Of a DNA stretch of 64,000 bases, positions 34,643 through 46,496 are shown piece after piece. Position numbers and translations under genes: made by a program. Below the pieces are notes generated by a model, which was given only the letters and a program-made list of their open reading frames with translations, did no database searches and was not told where the DNA came from. How positions within the stretch are numbered: position 1 is the first letter of the stretch; each line of letters begins with the position of its first letter. This DNA is from Heracleum sosnowskyi (taxonomy: Eukaryota; Streptophyta; Magnoliopsida; Apiales; Apiaceae), in contig CM061238.1 of the NCBI GenBank assembly GCA_030848705.1, forward strand, positions 76,594,685-76,658,684. Direction: 5' to 3'.

Positions 34643-34817
34643 TGTTATGATCGAAATGATAACCTCGCCTTATTTAATGGCATTTCCTTATAGAAGGGTT
34701 ACAGTGGAAACCTAGTCTATTGGGCTCGGCCCACAGACTATTTAATCTTGCCCACAAGTAAGGAAGGCCTCCTTTGGGTTTAGCCCAGTAACTGGCATTC
34801 GCCCTTACAAGGCTGGT

Positions 34818-35030
34818 CCAGAATGTACTCGACATGCAACCTCGCCCATGTACTCGTTAGGCAACCTCGCCCATGTACTCGACAGGCAATCTCGCCCATG
34901 TACTTGGCAGGCACCCTCTCCCATGCACTTGGCAGGTAACCTCGCCCAACTGTTTGGCAGGTAACCTCGCCCAAGTGTTTAGCAGGTAACCTCGCCCCAA
35001 GGTATAGTGTACCAACCTCGCCCAAGAAGG
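34818..35030 (+). repeat. 25-bp array in the 5' LTR
   Basis: Units carry CTCGCCC plus a variable ATGTACTCG / ATGTACTTGG / AACTGTTTGG / AAGTGTTTAG part and GCAGGTAAC. Eight or so units are visible here; the 3' LTR has two fewer. Confidence 0.85.
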
Positions 35031-35416
35031 TTAGAAGACAACTTCGCCTAGAAGGTTCGAAGATAACTTCGCCTGGAGGGCTGGAAGGTAACCTCGCCTA
35101 GAAGAAATGAATAATTAATATTTTGTCAGTTTAAACTTTATCCAGGTTGAGGAACTTCGCTTTGCTAAAAGAGTGAGAAGCCTCGCCCCTTTGATTCATA
35201 AGAGCCTGTCTTTCCTTATTTTCTATGGATCAGGATAAGTTTTGACTCCGATAAATCCGGGTCAATAATTTATCTGATAAGTTCCGAAAAGATAGTAAGA
35301 TCATGACAGCTCATAATGACACATCAAAGGCGGTGACCCCGGTCTTTTTGCTGTTAAAGAAGGAAACTCAGCCCATGGGTTACTTGTTCCCCAAGAACTA
35401 CGTTTGGCTTGATCCC

Positions 35417-35424
35417 TATAAATA
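35417..35424 (+). promoter_or_regulatory. LTR TATA box
   Basis: TATAAATA in the 5' LTR, about 220 bases before its end. The same box is at 47422-47429 in the 3' LTR. It likely sets the U3/R border near 35450. Confidence 0.65.
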
Positions 35425-35643
35425 AGGGTACGTAGGCACATTGTATGACACGATGCAAACTTGCAAACAAAGAGAGAATTCAGTATTCAATCTTAATTGC
35501 GACCTATTCTCACATACAATCTCAACCATCCCCAAATCATAAACCATAATCCCCACAACCTACGTTACGTATCATCATCGGTTACTACCACAATTCCAGC
35601 AACCCTCCCCGAATTGGTTATCACCAGATTCCTCTGTTAACAA

Positions 35644-35661
35644 TTGGCGCTAGAAGGAGGG
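35644..35661 (+). other. Primer-binding site
   Basis: TTGGCGCTAGAAGGAGGG starts one base after the 5' LTR. TTGGCGC is the common start of tRNA-complementary sites in plant gypsy elements; the rest differs from that of the copy at 16340. Confidence 0.75.
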
Positions 35662-35683
35662 CTTTGACATCTCTGGAGGAAGG

Positions 35684-37789
35684 ATGTCGCATCATACTGA
35701 AGAACCAGTTAATGTAGGCAACGACGCAAGAGAGGTCGAAATCCATACAACAGATCTACCTCCACCACCACCACGATCATCGGATCTGAGAGAGGCTACC
35801 ACACCAAACCCGACGAGATCGGTTCCTCGCCTTGGAGGAGATCCTCCTGTCTTGATGAGCAACACCGAACTGTTAAGTCAAATTTCTCACATGGGAAACA
35901 CGGTGAATAGAATGGCGGAACGCATGCAGTCGCTTGAGAGAAAGAAGGTTACCGGAACGTACTCGTCGTAGCCCGGATAGGCGACGTACCTCAACAAGGG
36001 ACAGGCGTCCCCCGCTCACTAGTAGCCGACGTCACTCTGCAACCGAGAGACTTCACCGTCCTGGGAAAGAACCTGTCACAGGCCGTAGAAGACCCTCAAG
36101 AAGAGACTCCCCCCTTGAGAGAGTGATTCGTACGGTTGATGAAAACCGTCAGATCGAAGATTCCAAGCTGTAACCCCTAGGGTGCTAACCTATGGTGATG
36201 ATGTCATACCATATGTGGAGTTTCCTCCTGATCATCCAAACCGACCTTCAAGACCCCCTACCCCGAGAAATCAAACCCCAGGCGATCTAAGAATCGAACC
36301 CTACAATCAGCATGAACGACACCCTAGACCCTCGTCACCTGAAGATCTACATAGGAGGATGGATATCTATCAAAGAACAGGTCAATGAAGATCAAGAGGA
36401 GGGCGACGCTCCCCGCCAGGGGCGAGGTTTGGAAATCGAAAAGGTGAACGTCGCAGGAATTCTCAATCAGACGACGATGTTGTGATATTAAACCCAGGAA
36501 CTCGGGCCTCCCGGAGACCTCGCCCACTGGAAGAACAAGCTTTGAATCAGCAGAGGATAGATGACCATAAGACCTCTCATGAAAGAATGAAAGAAGATAC
36601 CAACAGAGACCTAGTTTTGCTCCAAAACAGTCAAGGTGGACACCGCGTCAGCCGTGATAGAGAGCCATACCAGTTTATTCGGCCAAGGGAATCTACGCCA
36701 CAAAAACCAACCTATCAACACAGGGAGCCTACTCCTCAAAGATCAATTTATCCTCGAAGAGAACCTGTGCGACAACAAACAGGGCCCATACCCCAGCAAG
36801 GATCCCCTTATCAACAAAGGATCTCTACGCCTCAGTACAGACATAACCCTTACCTAGCAATGCCCAGCCTTCTTCAACAGGAACCTATACCTCATATAGA
36901 ACCACAAGGTGGAACTCAGACAATCCCAGGCTTGGAGGGTATCAATGTGAATGCATTACGAAGGCTTACTGCTCAGTCAGAAGGTCAGGGAGGGGCGATA
37001 CCTGATGCAGCACCTTCTCCTTTTTCTACTGTTGTACGGGAGGCTCCTCTTCTACCGGCATTCAGAGGTACAGGAGATCTTCGCTTTAACGGAAGCACCG
37101 ACCCTGCAGAGTATATAGGCAGGTTTAACACAGAGATGGAACTCTATCAAGTGGAGGACTTAACGAAGTGTAGACTCCTTGCTTCAACACTGAGAGGAAA
37201 TGCTCACCAATGGTTTCAAAAGCTCGGACCTGCATCAATCACCTCCTGGGAACAAATGCGTAAGATGTTTCTAATTCAGTTTCAGTCTTCAATTCATTAT
37301 GCTCCACCTGTTACAACTCTAGCTAACATCAAACAACGAGATGGAGAGACTCTCCAAGAATACTTCAAACGTTTCAATGCAGAGGTTCCTACTGTTCGTG
37401 GGGCATCCGAGGAAACCATTAAGAACTTTTTGATTGCTGGGGTTCGCGTGGGAACTTATTTCTGGAAAAATCTGCAAAGAGAGGAACCCTCAACGTTGGC
37501 GGCCTTGTATCTACAGGCCGAGCCTTTCAAACGAGAGGAAGAAGCTTTAAAGAGGAGTGACTATGGAGATACACCTCGGTGGAATAAGCGGAAAGAGAGA
37601 TCACCTAGCCCCAAAACAAAAAAAAAGAACGGTAGATGAGATGTGAATTTAGTTGAGGATGGCGAGCCAACCCGTTTGAAGTCCCTTAGTCCAAAGGGGA
37701 ACAAAGGAAGAGATAGATTCATCAGATCTCGATCACCTAGCCCTCCAAGTTGTCCACCTCCGCCTCCGAATCGGTGAGAAAATCAGACT
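35684..37789 (+). pseudogene. gag: Tat gag, broken
   Basis: The ATG at 35684 lies 41 bases after the LTR. The first frame closes near 35971. An Arg-rich stretch (35934-36173) reads in another frame, and then the first frame resumes from about 36180 to the protease ORF. In this frame TGA stops occur at 36386-36388, 37637-37639 and 37775-37777, each where a CGA Arg codon would fit the Arg-rich context. Capsid block: NAHQWFQKLGPASITSWEQM near 37200-37265. The Gln/Pro/Arg-rich middle (36500-36900) is typical linker. The rest of gag, with the zinc motif, continues in the ORF at 37790. The copy cannot make full Gag without readthrough and frame change. Confidence 0.88.
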
Positions 37790-40012
37790 GTGCCCCGCAA
37801 GTATTACACTCCTCTCACAGCATCTATTGATTATATTTATGAGATTACCAAGATTCAAGGCTTATACAAGAAACCCGCACCACTGTCGAGATCCGCTACG
37901 AAAGATAAAGGCAGGTATTGCGCATATCATGAGTCTCATGGGCATCACACTTATGCTTGTAGACAGCTGAAAGAGGAAATTGAAAAATTAATCAAGGAAG
38001 GAAAGCTTACTGACTGGGTAGTCAAGGAAGTGAAGAAATATAAAGAGGAAGTTCCAATTAAGGTGACCGAGGTTGTTGAAGGCTCCACGGAAGACAAAGA
38101 ACTTGAGAAACCTGTGTTCGTAAGAGAGGAAAGCATACATACGATCTTTGGAGGACCTCATAATGGGGGAGATGGGAGGAATTCAATGGAGAGATACGTT
38201 CGGGAAGCTCAACATCCACCTCTGACCAATGTGAACCATCTGTCAGAAAGACCCCCTAAGTTATTTAAAGGAGAGGACATCCAGATAATTTTCTCGGAAG
38301 AAGATGTTAGATGGGTACATCACCCTCACAGTGATGCTCTGGTAGTCAATGTTCGGATTGGGCCTAGGAATGTCCATCGTGTGTTTGTCGATACGGGGAG
38401 TTCAATGAATATCCTTTACTATGGGACGTTTAAGAAGATGGGCTTGCTGGATAAAGAGTTAACTCAAGGAACGACCCATATTTATGGTTTTACAAGAGAC
38501 TCCGTTCGAGTGAAAGGGGCAATCAGGCTACCACTTACCCTAGGGGAAGGTTCCCTCTTTGCCACACAAGTCTTCGATTTTTTGGTAGTCGATCAACCTA
38601 CGCACTATAATGCCTTGCTAGGACGACCAGTTCTAAAAGAAATACGGATTGTTACCTCAATCTATCATCTGTCCATGAAGTTCCCAACCCCAAATGGCGT
38701 AGGTTGCATTAAGGGATGTCAATATGATTCTCACGACTGTTACAGCAGAATGATCAGGTCATCTCGCAAAGGAAGTAAGGTTGTAGGGGAGGACTCCGAT
38801 ATGCCTGACTTCAGTCAGGAAAGTACGCAGGAAACTCAAGCATCTTTCAAACCCCCGTATGCTAGCACTAATATGGTTTATACAATCGAGTTCCCAGAGG
38901 AAGAAAAACTCCAGGAATATGAAGTTTTGGCAAGAAATGGAACTCCAATTTTCTTTTTGGAAGCCCCACCATCTGTGGGTAGAACTGCTAACCTGACAAA
39001 GGCAGAAGAGGTTTTTCATGAAGATAAGACTCCTTTGGACCAGAAGCATGGGGTGCTGATGATTGAAGCTCCCCCACCAAATCCTTTCTACGAAGGAATT
39101 GTGGAAGAGGCTAGTGATGATGAAACAGATCAGCGTAGTCTACGAGCAAAGAAAGGCAAAATGATCATGGAGGAAGAATTCCCTGCAGAGTTTTCAGGAG
39201 CATCACCCTCCAAGGTACCTACGCAGGGTAAAGTAGTGTCCGTGCAAGAAATAGGAGAATCAAGTAGCACAACAGATGTCGAGGTTGATCTAGATCCGCA
39301 TCTCCCTGAGAATGACAAAAAGCTAGCACCAGCAGAAGATACCCTCTCGATTTTGATGGAGGAAACAGACTCTCCCAAGGTGCTTCAGATAGGGGCTAGG
39401 CTCGAGCCTGGCTTGAGGGCGAGGTTGATTGAGTTCCTGAAGAAAAATTTGGATATTTTCGCTTGGAGTCATGTTGACATGGTAGGAATTGATCCAGAAG
39501 TTATGTGTCATCATCTTAACATTGACCCCCTACGGAAGAAAGGCTTCAGGCAGAAGAAGCGTCCGATCAGTGGAGAAAGAGCAATAGCTTTGAAAGAGGA
39601 GGTTGACCGACTTATGCAAGCCGGCCTGGTCAAGGAGTCCTTCTATCCTAACTGGCTTGCATACCCTGTTTTGGTAAAAAAGCCCAATGGAAAGTGGAGA
39701 GTTTGCATAGACTTCACAGATTTAAACAAAGCATGCCCAAAGGATAGTTTCCCTTTGCCCAGAATAGATCAAATGGTAGATGCCACAGCTGGGCATGCTC
39801 TTCTCAGTTTTATGGATGCTTATTCGGGATACAATCAGATTCCCATGTATGAACCAGATCAGGAGGATACCTCGTTCATCACAGGTAGAGGGTTGTACTG
39901 TTACATAGGAATGCCCTTTGGCTTGATTAACGCAGGAGCTACGCACCAAAGGCTGGTCAACATGATGTTCAAAGAGCAGATCGGCAAGACAATGGAGGTT
40001 TTATGTAGATGA
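37790..40012 (+). pseudogene. pol: Gag zinc motif, protease and RT (N-terminal pol)
   Basis: Continues the gag frame. A nucleocapsid zinc motif (CAYHESHGHHTYAC, C-x2-H-x4-H-x4-C) is near 37918-37960. Aspartic protease with VDTGSSMNILYY lies near 38385-38420. RT begins near 39640 (KPNGKWRVCIDFTDLNKACP), with AYSGYNQI and GLINAGATHQRL following. The frame ends at a TGA at 40010-40012 because one base has been gained or lost in the T-run 39999-40002, exactly where the catalytic YVDD block should be read. The downstream frame carries that block. The linker between protease and RT (about 38770-39420) is acidic and Pro/Ser-rich. Confidence 0.9.
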
Positions 40013-42614
40013 TATGCTTGTAAAATCTAAGCGGGCGGAGGATCACATAATTCACTTGGATGAGACATTTCAGATATTGAGGAAGTACAGGATGAAGCTC
40101 AACCCACAGAAATGTGTGTTTGGGGTTGAGTCTGGAAATTTTTTGGGATTCATGGTGAATTATAGAGGAATAGAAGCAAACCCAGCAAAGATACAAGCTC
40201 TTCTTGATATGAAGTCACCCAGGACAGTGAAGGAAGTTCAGAGTTTGATTGGTAGGGTTGCAGCTTTGAATCACTTTGTTTCCAAATCTTCTGATAAGTG
40301 CCGAGAATTCTTCAAAGTCATCAAGGGTGCAGGAAAGAGGTTCGAATGGACAGTTGAATGTGAGGAGGCTTTTCAACAGCGGAAAGACCACATGGGGTCT
40401 TCTCCTCTCTTATCTAAACCTTTGGAAGGTGAGACCCTTATCTTGTACCTGGCTGTCTCAGAATATTCAGTAAGCGGAGTCCTGGTTAGAGAAGAAGGCG
40501 AGGTTCAGTTCCCAGTCTACTATGTGAGTAAAAGACTATTGGATGTGGAGACCAGATATAACAACATGGAGAAGCTTGTTTATGCTTTGATCTTAGCTTC
40601 CAGAAAATTGAGACCTTATTTTCAAGCACACAAGGTAGAGGTCCGAACAGCGTATCCTTTGAGGCAGGTGTTGCATAAGCCGGAGACTTCTGGACGTATG
40701 CTCCGGTGGGCTATTGAGTTGGGGCAGTTTGATGTGGAATACAAACCTCGGAATTCTATCAAGGGCCAAGCCTTGGCTGATTTCATTCTAGAGTTTCCTT
40801 TTGAACGAGAAGGTGACGGCCTCGCGATGGTCTCAATCCCTTTCCCTGAGGCCGGGGTTGAGCAAGATAACTCGTCCCCATGGTGGACTTTGTACGTTGA
40901 TGGTGATGTCAATAATGAAGGAGCTGGAGGAGGAATAGTCTTGGTTAGTCCTGAAGGGCATCATTTACAAAGCGCCATCCATTTCACCTTCTATGCCACA
41001 AACAATGATGCAGAATATGAAGCTTTAATTTCTGGCTTGAAACTTGCTCTTGAGATGAAAGTGGAGAATATAAATATCTGGAGTGATTCTATGCTGGTTG
41101 TACACCAAGTTAACGGGGGGTTTCAGGCAAGAGGACCCCGTACGGAGTTATATATGAGATGCACTCAGCGGTTGATGAACTGGTTTAAGGAGGCTAGGTT
41201 GGAACAGCTTCCTAGAGATGCTAATGCAGAGGCGGACGCTTTGGCCAAGTTAGGATCTCAAAAAGGTGTCGCGCTCTTGGGGGTCATTCCTTTGGAAATA
41301 AGAAGGCAACCTAGTGTGCCAGAAGTTGATTTGATGCAAGTGGAGGAACCTGTCCTCCTCACCTGGAAAACTCCGATTTGGGAGTATCTAACGAAGGGAA
41401 CTCTTCCTGAAGACAAGGGAGAGGCTCGAAGGTTACGTTACAAAGCAGCCCGATATGTTAACTATGAAGGGATTCTTTATAGGCGAGGCTTCAATCAACC
41501 TCTTCTTAAGTGTCTGGATGGTGATGAATGTACCTACGTTCTTCGAGAGGTTCATGAAGGTATTTGTGGCAATCACTCGGGGGGTGGATCCTTAGCTCAG
41601 AAGGTATTATGGCAATGGTACTTCTGGCCTACATTAAAGGAGGATGCGTCTCAGTTTGTCCAGGCTTGTGACAAGTGTCAAAGGTACGCTAATTACATTC
41701 ATAACCCTGCTGCTCCACTTACTTCTATCACCAGTCCTTGGCCTTTCTCTATGTGGGGGATTGACTTGATTGGAGAGTTACCTAAAGGAAAGGGAGGTGT
41801 CAAGTATGTTGTGGTTGCCGTGGATTATTTTACCAAGTGGGCAGAAGCTGAACCTATGGCTACGATTACTGCTAAGAAGATAGTAGATTTTGTGTATCGT
41901 TCAATCGTTTGCCGGTTTGGAATCCCTTATAAGCTCATATCTGACAATGGAAAGCAATTTGATAGTAAAGAGATGCGTGAACTATGTGATAACCTTGGCA
42001 TTGTGAAGAGTTTCTCTGTTGTTAGTCATCCTCAGACTAATGGTCAAACAGAAGCAGTTAACAAGATCATCAAACATACTCTGAAGACGAAGTTGGAAGA
42101 TAGCAAAGGTAGATGGCCTGAGGAATTACCCAATGTCCTTTGGAGTTATAATACCACCCCTAGATCCACAACAGAAGAAACTCCTTTCGTTTTGACCTAT
42201 TGGTGTGAGGCTATGGTACCAGTCGAGCTTGGAGCAGGATCGTTTAGAAGGGATCATTTTCAGCCAGAAGTCAATGAGGTAAATCATCGTCTCTATCTAG
42301 ATATGGTGGAAGAGCTCTGAACTACCTCTCAAACTAGGTTGGATGCCTATCATCGAAGGGTGGCTAGGCATTACAATACCAAAGTAAAGGCGAGGCCTCT
42401 TAAGATTGGTGATTATGTCCTCCGACGGGTTATGCCTAACACCAAAGTTCACAATCATGGGGTCTTTGGAGCAAACTGGGAAGGACCTTACCGAGTCCGG
42501 ACCGTGTTATGGAGTGGGACCTACTATCTTTCTGATATGAATGGAAATGACATTCCTCGTGCCTGGAATATGGAGCATCTCAAGAAGTATTATCAGCAGC
42601 GTACGCTATTCTAA
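40003..42614 (+). pseudogene. pol: RT end, RNase H, second RNase H and integrase
   Basis: Opens inside the YVDD-MLVKS block, then the RT thumb (KCVFGVESGNFLGFMV) and RNase H (YYVSKRLLDVETRYNNMEK ... YKPRNSIKGQALADF). The second RNase H follows with its acidic residues (YVDGD, EYEALISG, SDSMLVV, EADALAKLG), about 40880-41260. The integrase HHCC finger is near 41550-41690 (CDKCQRY). The core has Asp at 41763, Asp at 41943 and Glu at 42051: a D-x59-D-x35-E layout. A TGA at 42318-42320 interrupts the frame 19 bases before the C-terminal DNA-binding module (GDYVLRR...NWEGPYRV...HLKKYY), which ends at TAA 42612-42614. All catalytic residues are intact. Confidence 0.92.
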
Positions 42615-42855
42615 CTATACTATGTAAACTTTATTTTAATTAATTGGCAAAAAAGTTCAGGGGGGTAGTGCATGTACTTCTCCTCCGACAAGACTAATCT
42701 TATATTTATGAATAAAACATGCATCTTTTCTGACAGAATTTTGTTTGTGGTTTTCAATTCTTAATGGAACCTACTTGTTATGTTTTACGAAATCTTGGTA
42801 AACCCGTACTTCCGGGGTGTTTATCCGTACTTCCGGAAAGCTCACCAAGAGGAGA

Positions 42856-43342
42856 GTCTCTTCCCTTTCTTAAACTCTGCTTAGCATAGAGTATATAAGA
42901 AGGCGAGGTTACTCTTCCCTTTCTTAAACTCTGCTTAGCATAGAGTATATAAGAAGGCGAGGTTACTCTTCCCTTTCTTAAACTCTGCTTAGCATAGAGA
43001 ATATAAGAAGGCGAGGTTACTCTTCCCTTTCTTAAACTCTGCTTAGCATAGAGTATATAAGAAGGCGAGGTTACTCTTCCCTTTCTTAAACTCTGCTTAG
43101 CATAGAGTATATAAGAAGGCGGGGTTACTCTTCCCTTTCTTAAACTCTGCTTAGCATAGAGTATATAAGAAGGCGAGGTTACTCTTCCCTTTCTTAAACT
43201 TTGCTTAGCATAGAGTATATAAGAAGGCGAGGTTACTCTTCCCTTTCTTAAACTCTGCTTAGCATAGATTATATAAGAAGGCGAGGTTACTCTTCCCTTT
43301 CTTAAACTCTGCTTAGCATAGAGTATATAAGAAGGCGAGGTT
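42856..43342 (+). repeat. Nine-copy 54-bp tandem array
   Basis: Unit: CTCTTCCCTTTCTTAAACTC, then TGCTTAGCATAGAGTATATA, then AGAAGGCGAGGTTA; nine copies, nearly identical (single changes such as GGCGGGG, CTTTGC and AGATTAT). Each unit contains one TATATAAG and one GGCGAGG. It lies between the end of pol and the 3' end of the antisense gene. The uniformity implies recent amplification or homogenisation. Confidence 0.97.
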
Positions 43343-43343
43343 A

Positions 43344-46039
43344 TTAAGGGATTGAGGTTCTATATCGTTGTGGAATCCTAGCAGATAAAAACAATAGCAG
43401 ATATAAATAAAGAGCAAGTTTTACAAGGGCGACGCCATTAAAAGGAGGGCGCGCGTCTCCAACAAGTTGAACATAATATTGAAAGTTTTTGCATTGGGCG
43501 AAGCTATCCAAACGTTTTGGAAATAATTGAAAGTTCATATAGGCATTTTGGGCGTCAGCATTGCCCTGGTCAGCTTCAACATCCTTCCTCGCCTCATTAG
43601 CAGCTTTAGCTTCTTCCTCGGAGGCAATCTTCTTGCGAAGTTCTTCCTTGGCCTCCTCGATAGCTTGAGCGTTGCTGGTCTTGAAAGTAATTATGTATTC
43701 AGAAGTTGAGGGGGCGAAATTCTTCGACCAGTCGTAGTCAGGGTCTGCAGCTAGAAAGTTTTGAAGATAGCCAAGGAAGCCGAGGTTATAGGCATCACTC
43801 AGCTGCTTGTCCATCCCTCCCTTAAGCTCGTCCAATTCCTTCTGTAGTTTTTTATTCTCTACCATCAGAGCCTCGCCTGTGGCTTTAGAATCCGCAGCAA
43901 TTTTACTAAGCTCGCTTTGATTTTTCTCAAGCTCGTCTTGCTTTGACTTGGATTCTTCAAGCTTTTTCTGGGAATCTGATAGTTGAGCTTTTAGTGAAGA
44001 AGCCTCGCATTTCCATTTCTTCAGGGACTTATCTTGATCTTGGATAGTCCTGTTCTTTTCAGAAACAAGACTAAGGCCATGATAGAAAGCCTCGCCTAGA
44101 CCCATCTTGAAGGCGAACTCGGCATCAGTGTTATCTCTTCATGAATAACTTGGCATCATCATCAGAGAAATGTGTTGCTGCCAAGGACCCAAAAGTAGCC
44201 GACACTAGCTGAACCGGTGGCTCGCCATCTGTGGTCCCAGTTTTGTTTTTCTTGTTTGGCCCTCTGAACATCTCGTCCTTGTCTTTCCTCTTCTCTCCCT
44301 TCTCTTTCTCTGTTCTGGAAGGAGGAGGAGCTGTTGAGATGGTTGGAACAACTGTGAGAGGGCGAGATGTTGTAGCCGTTGGGATTGAAGGATTAAAACC
44401 TCGCCTAGCGAATGGATTCTTGCCGAATGGAAGTTGGGCCATTTTACCTGTGAAATATATTAAAGAGTTAAACAGAATTATGAATATAAGGCGAAGTAAT
44501 GTTAAGAAGAAATGACAGTTGAAAAAGGTACGAGGCGAAGTTACCTTTTCCAGTTAGATTTTTTGTTAATTTCCTTAGAATTTTCTTAGAAGAATTTCTA
44601 ATGAATTTCACGGGGGCGATCTCACCAAATCCATCGTTGTAAAAACCATGCGCTTGCAAGGTTTCAGAGGTGACGAGCTTATCTAGGTCTTTGTCATCTG
44701 AGGAAAGACTTAATATTTCTTTAGCTTTCTTCAAAGCCACGCCTTTTAACTCCGATTGCGTAGGTTGGTCTAAATACAAAAAATATGGTAAATAAAATGA
44801 CGGGATTGAAGTGAAGAATTATAAAAGGGCGATGCTTTGGAAGTACTTACATGCTTTCATGTTAAATTGAGTTCTAACTCGAGGAACGTCGTACAGGTAG
44901 AAGTAGTCTCTCTTCCATATTTTCATGTTACTTAGATTTCCAGAATAAAAACCTTTCTTATTGTGGCTCGCAAAGAAGGCGAGGTAGTAGAAGCCCAAGT
45001 CTTTTCCACTTTTTCTTAAGAAAAGGAAGTAGTTAATCTCCTCCATGGTGGGGGCTTCGTAACCTTTATTTTTGTACATCATATACAAACCGATGGCGAG
45101 CCTATAGCTGTTGGGCGATAACTGTATGGGGGCGATCTTATAAAAGTCGATAATAGAATGAAGAAAAGTGTGCATTGGATATCCAAATCCTAACTCCGCC
45201 AGCTTGTTGGTTATCACCATCCTCGGAATTGGGAGATCGTCAACATCAAACCAATGCATTCTCATTGACATGCGAGGTCTTAGCCATTTTCCTTGTAAAT
45301 TATAGTACTCCATTATATACATAATTTCTTCATTACTGATCTCAGAGGCGAGGCCAGCACATGAAACCACGCCTTCTGCCTTCATGTGATTAACCTTGTC
45401 ATTCTCAGTAAAATCTTTTGGAAATTCATAGTCAACCTCGTAATCATAGACGTCGGGGTTGTACGGTTCATTTACAGGGGAAGGGAATTCAAAAGCATAT
45501 CGAATGGGTGATACTGAAAGAACCTCGTCTTCCTCTTCCTCAGAGGCATAAGTGTCGCCTTCACAAATGTTCATCTCGCCTTCTCTATTTTCTTCATTGT
45601 TCTCTTCGTCAGCCTCGCCCTCGCTTTCCTCATCAGATGGATTCATGTCATCTTGGAAAATTTTGGCACATTGAGCCAAATCCTTGCCTCGCCCTCTACC
45701 CAACCTTGAAGTTCCAGGATTTTCATCGTCTAGAGAGGTGAAAAGCTCATAGAGGTCCCCCTCATCCTCGCTTGTATTCTCGACATAAAAAGAACTGCTA
45801 GAATCATCAATTCTGTTTGGATTTTGAAAAACCTCTCCTTCAGAAAAAGAACTTTCCGAGAGGGCGACAATAGCGCTTGGATTGAAAGAATTTTTTTGAG
45901 AATTTATATTTCTCTTATGCGCCCGTAACCATCCTGAACTCATTATGATGTCAAGATCGCCTTCTACTTGAATACGAGGAGGAGAAAGTTTAGAGGTAGA
46001 CGAAACTTCATCTTTGTTTGCCGAGGAACTGTGAGACAT
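43344..46039 (-). pseudogene. Antisense accessory gene, spliced (gypsy-type transposon domain)
   Basis: Runs against the element. Exon A 46039-44851, exon B 44769-44545 and exon C from 44447, with consensus GTAAGT and AG borders and matching phases; introns are only 81 and 97 bp. Exon A: acidic Ser-rich N-terminus, then from about residue 235 a conserved block (YKIAPIQLSPNSYRLAIGLY, APTMEEINYFLFL) resembling the plant family annotated as putative gypsy-type transposon protein (PF04195, from memory). Exon C: proline-rich plus a basic NLS-like KEKGEKRKDK stretch. The C-terminal part (44105-43344) is a long coiled coil. The exon C frame ends in TAA at 44131-44133, and the coiled coil reads in another frame, so a 1-base frameshift near 44130-44142 breaks this copy. 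Confidence 0.82.
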
Positions 46040-46309
46040 CTGAAAAGGAGGGCGAGGATAGTGTTATTGTGTGGTTTCGAACATAGTATAACAAATGAGT
46101 TGGGTGGAAAAAGAAGAAGAAGAGTACTCGCCCTTGAAAAAAAAACGCGCCTAGTTCTAGATGAAAGGAAAGGAAGAAGGCGAGGTAATCTATTCCTAAA
46201 CGCTATTTTAGTCCTAAAACAAGATATATAAAATAAATGCAATATTCGCAAAAGAAAAGGATAGGGATGTACCTTTTGAAGAGATTTCTGGAAGCCTCGT
46301 CTGGAATGG

Positions 46310-46390
46310 TATGACCTCGCCTTGGTATTGTATAACCTCGCCTTTTGAATTTATAACCTCGCCTTGTTAAATTTGCAAACCTCGCCTGAT
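46310..46390 (-). repeat. AAGGCGAGGT repeats in the antisense leader
   Basis: Four to five copies of an imperfect 22-23 base unit (on the plus strand ACCTCGCCTTNNNNNNTATA) lie between the putative antisense TATA and the ATG at 46039. Confidence 0.7.
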
Positions 46391-46466
46391 GATTACAGAG
46401 GAAAAATGTGCAACACTTTGAGAGATTTTGCAAAAAGTTGGAAAAATGAGGAAAAATCCGGGGGGG

Positions 46467-46496
46467 TTTTATAGGCAACGTGTAATCACCACGTGG
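46467..46496 (-). promoter_or_regulatory. Putative antisense promoter (G-box and TATA)
   Basis: Reading on the reverse strand: palindromic G-box CCACGTGG (46496-46489), then CCTATAAAACC with TATAAAA at 46473-46467, about 430 bases upstream of the antisense ATG. G-boxes bind bZIP and bHLH factors. The order and spacing are those of a plant core promoter. Function not shown. Confidence 0.55.

Larger units (their letters stand above)
34643..35642 (+). repeat. 5' LTR
   Basis: 1000 bp, TGTTATGATC...GTTAACA. It contains a degenerate array of about 25-bp units (AACCTCGCCCATGTACTCGNCAGGC) from about 34818 to 35025, ending in AACTTCGCC variants, and a TATA box TATAAATA at 35417-35424. It is 50 bp (two array units) longer than the 3' LTR. 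Confidence 0.95.

Noticed and set aside
34780..35025. Reverse-strand repetitive ORF in the LTR (also 46835-47020)
   Set aside because: It is a reading of the 25-bp LTR array whose unit length does not keep frame reliably; no start context or conservation argument.
42856..43342. Regular direct repeats like a CRISPR array
   Set aside because: Units are contiguous 54-bp tandem copies with no unique spacers, inside a plant retrotransposon.
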